Below the pieces are notes generated by a model. It saw nothing but the letters and a program-made list of their open reading frames with translations, ran no database searches and was not told the DNA's origin. 64,000 nucleotides of DNA from the NCBI GenBank assembly GCA_020152595.1, contig JAIGNY010004520.1, forward strand, positions 90,001-154,000, read 5' to 3'. How positions within the stretch are numbered: position 1 is the stretch's first letter; each line of letters opens with the position of its first letter. Source of the DNA: Chiridota heheva. Lineage: Eukaryota > Echinodermata > Holothuroidea > Apodida > Chiridotidae. The position numbers and the translations under genes were made by a program. This document shows, one piece after another, positions 26,201 to 38,200 of this stretch.

Positions 26201-29200
26201 TTGTGACTTTTGTTAGTCCCATGTATGGGAGGAATGTGTCACTAAAAAACATGAAAGCAAAACATTTCATCAAAATCGATTGAAAACTGGCCATTTTATA
26301 GCTATTCAAAGATTTGTGTGCAAATATGCAAATGTTTGTGTTAATCTTGTGATGTACTGTATTTGTTTTTTAACCCTCTGTAATGTCTCTTTGAAAAGGG
26401 GAAGAGAATTATTATGAAGAGGATTTGATCTCTACCATACACCCACCCCAACCAACCTCAAGCTGTATTTTTAATATTTCAAGGTATGAAATTAAGGGAA
26501 GAAATATAAAGGAAATCAAAAGCATTTTGAGGTGCTTTCTAAGCATACATCATATTTTTTCAATATATAATAAAACAAATTCAAACTACAAATGCTATTT
26601 TCAAAATTTAAAAACTATATTAACCTCGGAAATTAATGCCCTGACAATGAAGGGAATTAAGTCTCTTACAGTAGATCTATTAAAATCTTACTTTCAAAGC
26701 TCTGACAGTGCATTGGTATAAACATAAGACTAATATGGACATAAATAAACCAAGAATATCACCTGTATCTTTGATAATCTTCCTCATCTTTCTGAGAGTC
26801 TGACAACTGGTTTGGACAAGCTGTGTTTCCGAGCAGGCTGAGGTATGTGACGGCAGGCAAATTGGAAAGCATCTTTGGTATCAAAACATCAACATCAGTG
26901 ATGTACACCACAGTTAAGGATATTAACATGATATGCATGGCCATATATTAGTAGCCTGTCGATGACCCGTAGTTCATCCAAGTCAACCTTACCTCCTCGT
27001 GGTTCCCCCTGGTAACTAGTACCATACGCTGCAAGGCTAACAAGGCTCTGGCTAAGGGAAGGAAAACCCTGAAACAAAACCTGCTGCAATGGGCTAACAA
27101 CCCATTCAGCTGTTACGGAAACTGCAAGTGCACTAGCTAATGCTGGTAATATTATTGGCTTTAGGAGTATGGCGATCCAAATTCCTGAAGACAATCTGAG
27201 GTTTGTGGATAACATAACGCCAATGGGTGAAAGCCACAAGGAAGCTCATGGGTTGATGACGTCAATTAATACCAAACCCACAAGCAGCACTCTTATAGGG
27301 TGCTGGAATGTAACATCGCTCTTCTCAATTGGAAAAACAGCTCAACTCCCAAAGAGATGGAGCAGTTTAATATTTACATTCTTGGTATAAGTGAATGTAG
27401 GTGGACAGGCTTTGGTAGAGTCAAGCTGACTGCTGATGAAAGTATTTGATTTTCAGGCAGAGATGATGAAATGCATTATCAGGGAGTTGCATTCATGTCA
27501 TCCAAGAAAGTTGAACAGACACTATTAGAATGGAAACCTATAAATGAGAGGTTGATTTACACAAGGTTTTTCTCAAAGTAGATTAAATTGTCAATAATTC
27601 AAGTTTATGCGCCAACAAATGATGCAACTGATAAAGACAAGGAAGTTTACAAGCCCTAGTAGATGGAGCTCCCAAGCATGACCTATTAATCATAATGAGC
27701 GACTTGAATGTTAAAGTAGGATGTAATAATGATAATTATGATAATGTTATTGGAAGGCATGGCATTGGTGAAAGGAATGCTAATGGTGAAAAGCTTTTGG
27801 ACTTCTGTAGTATCAACAAATTATTGGTGACTGGCCAATAAACTCATTCATAAACAGACCTAAACTTCCCCAGGATGGAGGACAAAGAACCAAATTGATC
27901 ATGTGCTTGTAACAAAGCAACACAGAACCTCCATATTGGACACAAGAGTGATCAGAGGGGCTGACATTTCAAGTCACCACAACTTGATACGGACCAGAAT
28001 ATGATTGAAACTGAAAGGAAAACCGATAATAAAGACATGTCGACCCAAGTGTGATACCATCAAGTTACAGTAACCAGCAATCAGAGAAGAGTTTTCGGTT
28101 AAACTACAAAATAGATATGAAGTTTTACAAGACTGCTGTGGTGAGACTGAAGTACCTGATAACATTGAAGAAGTTGAGAGTAAGTGGCAGACTTTTGAAG
28201 AGGTATACAATGGGGCTCTTAAAAAGGGCCTTGGGTACGAAAACAAGGGCCAAAAGCCATGGATCAGCAGAGAAAGTTGGAAATGTGTTGAGGAGAGAAA
28301 ACAGCTGAAGTTTAAGATTGAGAATGCCAAGTCAATTAGAATTAAAGATATTATGAGAGCTAAATATGCTGAAAGAGACAAAGATGAAGAAAAGCTGAAG
28401 GAGAGATAAAAGAAAGTGGGTTGATGACCTTGCGACATCTGCAGAGGAAGCAGCTAGTAATGGCAGAATGAGAGAGCTTTACAAGATAACCAAAACAATT
28501 TGCAATGAAAGAACTAAGGTTGGGAGTGCTATAAGAGACAGGGACTGAAATCTATTAACAGATGAAAAAGAACAAAGAGAGAGGCAAAAAGAGCATTTCG
28601 AGGAGATACTGAATAGACCAGATCCTGTTTTTCCAGTTCCTAACATAACATGTGACCCTGAAATAGACAAAATCAGTACCAGTTATATTACAAGAAGTGG
28701 AATAAAAGAGGCATTGATAAAGCTAAAGAATAACAAAGCTGCAGGCAAGGATAATATAATTGCTGAATTGTTAAAAGCTGATATATGCACATCAGTATTA
28801 TGGCTTGAAGAGCTGTTCAGAATTGTATGGGAAAAGGAAGTTAAACCAAAACCATGGAAGCAAGGACTGATAACAAAAATACCTAAGGAAGGCAATACTA
28901 CTGTATGCAGTAACTGGTGCATTTACCTAATTACCTTAACATCCATACCAAGCAAAATATTTGGAAGAGTTTTAATCAAGAGAATTAGAAACGGTGTTGA
29001 CAGTAAGATGAGAGATGAATAGACTAGATTTAGAAGAGGAAGGAGTACCACCTAGCAAATTTTCATCCTGTGCAACATTTTAGAACAGGTGGCTGAATGG
29101 CAGTCAACCCTATATATTGCCTTTGTTGACTTCGAGAAGGCGTTTGATTCAGTGCACAGAGAAAGCCTCTGGAAAATAATGGCAGCCTATGGTAAAACAT

Positions 29201-32200
29201 GAAAGATAATATGTTTGATTAAAGCATTATATGAAGACAGTGAATGTGCAGTTATAGATGGTGTGGAATCTGAATGGTTTTAAATCAAAAGTGGTGAAAG
29301 TAAGGTTATGTAATGTCAGGGTTCCTTTTTCTGATGGTGGTAGACTGGGTGATGAGGAAAAAGACTGATAATAACAGGAATGGAATTAGATGGAAGTTCA
29401 TGTCAACCCTTGAGGACTTACATTTTGCAGATGATATCGCTCTACTTTCATCTACATATCAACACATGCAAACCAAAGTGACCAGGCTCAATCAGTATGT
29501 TGCACAAACTGGGCTAAGAATTAATAAGGATAAGACAGATCTCATGATAGTTAACAGCAAATGTGCAAACAAAATTGATATCAATAACCAACAACTAAAT
29601 GAAGTAAACAAATTCAGATACCTTGGTGCAACAGTAAGCTTACAAGGTGGTGGCAAGGATGATATCCAAAACAGAATCTCTAAAGCAAGAGTAGTATTTA
29701 TGAAATTAAATAAGATATGGAACTCAAGCACATTCTCAATATATACAAAAATATGACATTCAACTCTCTTGTTAAGTCTGTACTCCTGTCTGGTTGCGAG
29801 ACATGGAGAATTAGGGTAGCAGATAATACAAAGCTGGATACATTCATGTTCAAATGTTACAGGAGAATTTTGAAGATCAGATGGCCATATGTAATACCTA
29901 ATCATGAAATACTGAGAATCACTAAACATGACAAAATCAGCACTGAAGCAAAAAGAAGAAGGTGGAGGTGGATTGGTCATGTAATGCGCATGAGCACTCT
30001 TAAGCACTGTGTGACAGCTATGACGTGGAAACCAAAAGGGAGAAGGAAAGTTGGTCATCCTAGAACTACCTGGAGAAGGACAGTCGAGAAGGAGAGGAAT
30101 GTGATGGGATGGAGCTCGTGGACAGAAGCCAGACAAGTTGCAAATAACAGTCCAGTGGAGAGAGTGCACTGCAGCCTTATGTGCCAGGAGGCCTGAAGAG
30201 AGGAGGTGAGGTGAGGACATAGTGATATTATGTCATTGTAAAGTACTGCAGTAAACCTAATCGAAGTACGTATTATTCTAAATGGAAGACAGACACAAAT
30301 GCAAGAGATATGACTATTAACTAGAACTGTCAGCAGGACAAAAATATGCAGTAATGGGGCTAGTAGGGGCAGTTAATTTCAAATTTCCTCAGCTTAGAAG
30401 GATGCACTTACCTTTTTCTTTTAGATTTTCACAACATTTTACTATGAGCCTTAAATTATCTTGGAGTTGTCCCAGATATTTTAAGACAAAAAAAAAAGCT
30501 CATGGGTTTTTAATTTGCCCAGTAACTCATAACACATTGGAAAGCACCTTACTGTAACACCTCTTTGAGTTTTATCCATTGAGGCCCTGACTTACCAATG
30601 TCAATGAAAGATTAAAATATTACGAAACACACAACTTCAACATCAAGTCATATATTGGCTGGACTCGGGTAGACTATAATAGCGAAGCTTGTGCTGCAAT
30701 TGAGTTTTATTTTAAAGACTTCCCAATGTTATAGTACGTGAGCTATGGGGTTGGTTGATCCCATTTTTTGGGTTCAAGCATGTCTGGGGGTCATGAATCA
30801 CTTTGCTAGACCTCTCAGTAGGGTAGCTGGGCCCCCAGAATCAGGGTTTTTCTAAGCAAACATCATTAGAGTATAAATAGTAGAAGCCCTAATTTCACTT
30901 GAAGGTAGGATTGGAAGAAATCAATTTTAGATTCTTTTTTTAGATCGAGATGGGTCTGTGTATGATATTTCATTTTCAATACATTTAGTGAGCCCTCAAA
31001 TGGGGTCAATTTTGATGTAGTATGTCATAAAATAGAATATAAAGTTACTAAAGGGCGGAAATTTAAATTTGTGACGTAGTCATTCGAGGTGATTACATTT
31101 TCCTTATTGAGACAGTTTAAGTGTCATAAATCATATATCTAGCCTTCATGGAAGAGTAGCTGAACCCCCGAATTGGGCTAATACATTATCCATGATACAT
31201 GTTGTTGCATAACACATAGTAAAGCCAATATGTAAAACAATAGTCCAGGCATTATAAGTCAAAATGGAGCCCAATCCACCACAAATTGCAATAGTATTAA
31301 TTTTACCGCCAAACTGCTCAAGAAAGGTCCACCGAATGACAGGAAAAAGTCTGCCAAAATTCTACATGTGGAACATTGTCTCATTTACATACATCCAAAA
31401 TGGCAGCTTTTTTATAAGCCAACTTGCTGTTTTCCCCCTATTAGTAGTAAGTTGTAATCCACAACAGATAACAATTGCTTCTATTTTACCACTATATACA
31501 TGTATTTCATTTAATTGGAGTTAGGGACATCATTAATGGGCAATGCTGAAATTGAATTAACAGTCACTCAGGGTGTACACTTTTACCATATTAATTCATT
31601 ATTTGCTAGTTACCGAACTTGCTATTGGCTATCACGGCCAGACAAAATGAATTTAAAAATGAAAATAATGATCTTTTCTTTCTGCAATTTTTAGCCCCCA
31701 AAAGGGCGGGTCTGGACTCGAACCTTATGTGACCCTCCCTGCGAAATAGCGCATGAATAGCAATCCAACACCTCCCAGAGGCTGCAGCCAAGAGAAACAC
31801 TAGATGGAGAGCTCTTTGATAGCGCAGGTAGCAATCACTTGAAACGGTAGTTTAGCCAGAGTTTCTAGCACCGACCGCATGGCCTATGGGCTATGGTGGT
31901 GCTAACGTGGGATTATAAGTCTTCGAATCATTAAGTCTCGCAAAATACAACCTATGCAAAGCCTTGCACCTGCCGTGGGCTGCCATTTCGTAAGCCTCAT
32001 GTGACAGATTATTCTCAACAAAAGACACCTGGAGGGAAGCCACACAGTAAAAAGTAGTTACTATGGGCTGTGGTGTAATAGTCCTGCCTCTGGGATTGCC
32101 AGCAGGTCATCCCGTAGAGGTAACTATTTTTTGTACCAGCCACAGTAGGGTTCGGAACCACGCTTGGCCTGTCCTGTTGGGAGTGACTAAGATGACCTGA

Positions 32201-35200
32201 CAATGGGTGGAGGGAGCGCACAACCCTTCAGACCCTGTTGCTGTGGTCCTGTCTCTGGGACTGCCAGCAGGTCATCCCATAGAGGTAACTCATACAAGAA
32301 ACCTTTTCTTGGGTCGAGATTTCTTATTGGAGGAGTCATTCGGGTGTTTGATCTTGTGGTGTGGAAGTCAGACAGAAGACTTCCCAACTGGGTGGGGAGG
32401 TGAACTCCTGACGATAACCCGCTCAGATTGTCCAAAGTACCCAGGACCCCGACGTGATTTCTACACACACCCTTGCAAATGTCCCCAGGCAATAAGCCAT
32501 CCTCTATGGGGGTCAATGCTGCTGCCATCTCTTTCCTCAGCCACGTGAACATCCCGAGCCACGAAGGTGGAAGATTCATTGTTCTCAGAAGGCCACCAAG
32601 GGGGACCTCTGCTTATTTAAGCCATAGAACTGAGGGTGGTATCCACATGATGGAATGCTGCTCTAATTGCTGACCAACAAAGGGCCAGCCTCAGCTGAAT
32701 GGTTGGAGGTGGTGAGGTGCAACTGTATGATGGGATGTGGAACAAGACAATGTTCATGACGGATGCATGGAATCCACTGATTGTGAATGCTGCAGGGGAA
32801 TACATACATCACTTCATCAGATGCAAAGTACGATGAAGCTACAGATGACGAAGTTCTGTCTTTAAAGAATTTCTGTATAAATCTGAAGGGACAGCAGAAA
32901 ATATGTGAACAAATTTGAAATTGTATGTGTACAAACGAAGTATTGATGTAAATGTTACAATCACAGTTTAACACTTAGTATAAACCATATATCTACATTA
33001 GATGATGCTTTAGCTAACGTACCCCATTCGGGGCTCAGCTAATCAACTACATAGTAACCGCCTGGGAAGTCTACCAAAATGAGTCGTGATCGACATACAT
33101 ACATGTACAGTATCATGAAATCAAGGTGTAAAACTATAGCACACATAAGTATAGGCCCATTTAAGTCATTGGTTCGAAGACATGTATATTGGCTTTACTG
33201 TATTTCTTGCAACATAATGTATCATGCATAAAGCATTAGCCCCATTCGGGGGTTAAGCTACTCTTTCAAGAGGGCTAGATGTACGATTTATGATATCTAA
33301 ACATCTCAATAAGGAAAACGTACTGTAATCACCTCGAATGACTTCCCGACAAATTTAAATTTCCACCCCATACAGTAGTTTACTTCATATTTTATTTTAT
33401 GACATACTTCATCAAAATCGACCCTCATTTGAGGGCAAGCATCATGTACTGAGAGGTTTGAAAACTGATAATTCATTCACAGACATATCTCATTCTAAAA
33501 AAATGATCTAAAACTGATTTCTTCCAATGCTAACTTCAAGTTAAATTTTGGCCCCTACCTCAAGCCTACTTATACTCTTCAATGTTTACTTTTTAAAAAA
33601 CCTTATTCTGGGGCTCAGCTACCCTACTGAGAGGTTTGCAAAGTGATTCATGACCCCAGACATGCCTGAACCCCAAAAAGTTGAAAAAGTTTGGTGTGCA
33701 AAAATGGGATCGATCAGCCAATTTTAGGCCCTTAGCTCATGGACTATTAATGAAAGATAAAAATATTACAAGACATCCAACTTCAACTCGTATACTGGCT
33801 GGTCGAGTACAATAGCCAAACTTGTGCTGCAATTATTGAGATAGTTTTGTTTTAGTTTTGTTTTGAAGACTTGTAGGCTTGAGGCTTTCATTGTTGTTTC
33901 TAATAGGCTGTTCCACTCGACAATGGTGCAAAGGAAGAAAGAAAATTGTGTGACTGTAGTCTCGAATGATGTGTGATAAAAAAATTTAGTTGTTGTGGCG
34001 AGAATAAGAGGTACATGTAACTGGTGTTAGGTAACGATTGCTGGGATATCGATTTCGTCATAAACAATCTTGTACATTGTGCACAGACGGGCAATCCTTC
34101 TTTTATCTTCTAAGGCTTGCCATCCAAGATGCTTAGGAGTGTTCTGACGTAATGCAATTATATTTTTAGTCATTTACCTACCAAACTTCATGTACCCTCT
34201 ATTCATCTTAAACCATTCTTGAAAGTGGAAACAAATTTCATGTTAGTTTTCACTATAATCCCGTCGTGAGCGCTACATTGCGTCCTTGAGAAAGACACTT
34301 TACTCTACTTGCTTCAGTTCACTCAGCTATAAAATGAGTACCAGTATTGCTGGAGTGTTAATTGCAATGGATTGGTGTCCCGTCAAGGGGGAGTCATCCG
34401 CTTGCACCATGGAAACCAGGGATAAGCACCAGTGCTATGAGCCTAATGGCTCAGATTGATTTAGCTTTTCACTATATATTGATGCCGACATCAATGCGAG
34501 GGGTAGTAGAATAGCTCTCACTATTCTAAAAATGGAAATTATTTTCACTCTACCATTGAAACTTAAAAACAAATGATAAAGAGAACAGTACAGCTACATG
34601 CTCTTTGATTGGTTAATTCCTCCCTCTGTGCCATTCCCTTCTTAATCAAAGCAATTCTGAGAGAAATTTCTACTAAAATTTAAATCATGTCACTGCCACT
34701 GTAAAAGGATATTCTATTCTTGTTGAGTAAAAGTGTATGCAAATGAGGCATTTGTGGAAATGTGAAGCTATCATCAAGATTGTTGCTGTCCAAAACTAGT
34801 TCCTGGAGTACGGTGAATAGTTCTAAGCCCTCTAGGGTGCTGCGGAAGAAATAAAAATCAAGAATGTCACTTCTAGTAGTATTTTGCGCTCTCCGAGTCC
34901 AATGTACAGAAGGGTGTCTGTAGAACTTCAAATATCAAATAATGACAGGATCCCAGGGCATTTACGAACTTGATATAAACCAGAACCAAAGATTTTGTGG
35001 TTTCAATGATTTTGTTTTTCATAACTTCATTGATTTGCAAAATTTGTATTAACTGTCATGTCATTGCCTATCATGAGGAAATATTTGTTCCATGATATTT
35101 ATTCATAGGCCATACCCACCATGTAGATCAATACAAATCTTGAGTCAACAACATTAAGCATTTGTACAAGATTTAACAACTTTATCATAGCAAGTATGAT

Positions 35201-38200
35201 GCAAAAGCGGTTGCTCACTTATCCTATTTAAAAAAAAAATTAAGTAAGTCCGCCTACTCATTAATATTCAGGACATCACTACCACAAGATTAGAACATAT
35301 GTACAGACCATGACCCATCTGTGTACCATATATAGCATAAATCTGATATATAGTAAATGAAATACAGTATGGTGTTTACATCATTTAACAATTTTAAACT
35401 AGGCCATGCCCACCATGCATACTAATGCGTCTGTTGAAAACATAAGCATGTACACAATAACCAACAAAATGATCCAGCCCAATATGATGGAAAACAGACA
35501 AACAGTTGCTCATTTATCCCTATTTCAAAATTTTCAATTTAAGCCCCGCCCACTTATTAATATGCATGAAATCACCACCACAAACGTCGTCGTCGTCATT
35601 TATTATGTGTTTCGCCAGAGCACCACAACTGGGTTATCAAAGGCCGTGGACATTGACTTGGTTGTCAATGTTATGTCTGTCCGTACATCGTACCTGTGTT
35701 CTCGTCCAGGTCGTATTAAGCGTTTCATGATAGCATTGTTACTATCATAACCGAATACGTAGGCGACGACCCCGTCATTGTAATTGTGTGTTCACTCGTC
35801 GTCGACCACCACAAACATTAGGGTACATCTGCAGATCATGAGCTATCTTTGTACCACACATGACATGAATCCAGTTCATACATGTAGTTTAAGCTATGTG
35901 TTTACTCGTTTGTTTGATGAGGACTTAATAGCACCACAACAGCGAGGGTCAAATTGTGCCTGAGAGGTTAGATCATTTCAGAGGTACAGTAGGAAGAAAA
36001 GAAAGCAAGAGTCTGAGAGAAGCATGGGGGCTAAGAGCCAGAAAGATTGGATCAAAAGAGGAAGTGCAGGGTGTTTTGTTTACAAAATCATATTAAGCCC
36101 CACCCACTATGCATATTAATAGGTCACCATTTTCACATCATAAACATGTACACACCAGCTAACATTAAAATTATATCAAATATTAAATAAAACAGACTTG
36201 AGGTTGTTAAAATATTAACATTTCCAGATTTTTACAATAAGCCCCGCCTACTCATTAATATAAATGACATCACCACCAAAAAAAATGGGACACATCTATG
36301 GACCACGGGCTATCTGTGTACCACATATGACATAAATCCAGTTTACCAATCTTCAGATACTGTGTTTACAAGCTCTTTTCAGCAAAATCATTTTAAGCCC
36401 TGCCCACTACACATATCAATGAAAGTCGATGTTTTTTACATCATGAACATATACACACCAGCTAACAGCATAATTATACCAAATATGAACCAAAACATAC
36501 ATGCGGTTGTTAAAATATGAACATTTACAGAATTTTACATTAAGCCCCGCGTACTCATAAATATGCAAGACTTCACAAACAATAGGACACATCTACCCTC
36601 CACGGGCTATATGTGTACCACATATGACATGAATCCAGTGTATCATTTTTGAGATATTGCGTTCATGAGCTGCCCATCACAAACATACATACATACACAC
36701 GCCTCCACACCCACACATACATACGCACACATGCCATCATGACCGCATACATTCCTGATGCTATCGCATCGGAACCAAAAATAGTTACTTCCAATTTGTA
36801 TCGGGTGTAAAAGAGTTGAAATAAATGTTTAAATATTGATGATTGTTTTGGAATTCATGAAAAAAATAAAACGAAAATGATAAAAGTAAACTGTAATTAT
36901 TTTTGTGTGGCTTTTGGCCCACACATTTTATTCTGAAGTGTCATTTCAAGATTCGTAAGTGCAACCTTTACCAGAATGTATTTATTTTACTCCTCGTAAA
37001 AGGCATTGCTAGTATATGCTGCTGAAATTAATAGCTCATTTTTTCATTAGTTTACTTGTTGTTGCACTGTAAAAAAGCAACACTGTCTCTGAATTCTACT
37101 CTTAATGGGTCCTTTTGCTCTGTGATCTAGAATCTACATATAGATCTACATGTAGGGGCATCTACATGTAGATGTAGACATCTACATGTAGGGGCATCTA
37201 CATGTACATGTGGACATCTACATGTAGGGGCATCTACATGTACATGTGGATATCTACATGTAGGGGTATTTACATGTACACGTGGACATCTACATGTAGG
37301 GGCATCTACATGTACATGTGGATATCTACATGTAGGGGTATTTACATGTACATGTGGACATCTACATGTATGGGCATCTACATGTACATGTGGATATCTA
37401 CATGTAGGGGTATTTACATGTACACGTGGACATCTACATGTAGGGGCGTGGACATCTACATGTAGGGGCATCTACATGTAGATATGGACATCTACATGTA
37501 GGGGTATCGACTGTACATGTACATGTGGACATCTACATATAGGGGCATCTACATGTACATGTGGACATCTACATGTAGGGGCATCTACATGTACATCTAC
37601 ATGTAGGGGTATCTACAGTACATGTACATGTAGATGTGGACATCTACATGTAGGAGTATCTACTGTACATGTGGACATCTACATGTAGGGGCATCTACAT
37701 GTACATGTGGACATCTACATGTAGGGGTATCTACATGTACATGTGGACATCTACATGTAGGGGCGTGGACATCTACAAGTAGGGGCATGTACATGTGGGC
37801 CAACTCCTTGATGGTGGAGGAAATGTTAGTTTCTTGTTCGTGGATATTTGGGCAAGTGCTTTATGGTGGAGAAAGCTGTTCAGAAATAATAAATGTACAT
37901 TCATCGTCTCCAATGATCAATCAAGAGTGATTTAGACTACAAAGTGCAATGTGCTGGATAACATTTGAATGTATTTGTTTTTCTTCCATTGAAATCTTAA
38001 TTTCTTCTTGGCCCATTAAAAACCTTTAAGCATTTAGCTCTCTATCAAAATTGAGGCTCCAGCCCCTCAGACAATACCAAATTAAAACTTACATTCTGTA
38101 CATCTCATTTTATACTATGTACATGTACTGTCAAAGTCACTTCACTCTTCAGCTGAATAAAGCTGTGTTTCCATGTGTGTGTATCCATATGCGAATGCGT

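Larger units (their letters stand above)
26903..34712 (-). other. LRMDA: U12-type AT-AC intron of LRMDA (intron 3)
   Basis: 7810 bases. The 5' splice site reads |ATATCCTTTT at 34712, identical to the minor-spliceosome AT-AC consensus. The branch site tccttaac (26920-26913) matches the U12 consensus, with its branch adenosine 11 bases before the terminal AC, inside the narrow U12 window. The flanking exons join in frame within a conserved LRR (LLLNKNR / ITDVDVL). The intron is filled by a plus-strand LINE, inverted repeats, a tRNA-like fragment, a LINE tail and a SINE. Confidence 0.92.
34960..36780. repeat. ~295-bp satellite, four units, with nested insertions
   Basis: Units begin near 35108, 35402, 36095 and 36394. 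Each runs through a gcccaccatgcat-type start, acatgtacacaccagctaac, taagccccgcccactcatta, atgacatcaccacca and gtgtaccacatatgacat. Unit 2 is interrupted by a SINE (35586-35804) and a LINE tail (35909-36075), which explains its 695-bp spacing. The block ends with an acatacatacatac run and tgctatcgcatcggaacc (to 36780). A leader at 34960-35108 also occurs at 24860. Confidence 0.85.

Noticed and set aside
28714-30196. Reverse transcriptase frames as a host gene
   Set aside because: They carry LINE endonuclease, reverse transcriptase and C-terminal blocks with internal stops; annotated as a broken LINE instead.
32187-32579. Open frame of 130 codons on the minus strand (and one on plus)
   Set aside because: No recognisable domain, overlapping frames open on both strands, inside a repeat-rich intron; likely chance in a GC-richer patch.
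34680-34931. Single-exon minus-strand open frame ending [10 protein letters not shown]
   Set aside because: It runs through both splice sites of LRMDA exon 3. The last residues translate the AT-AC intron start.
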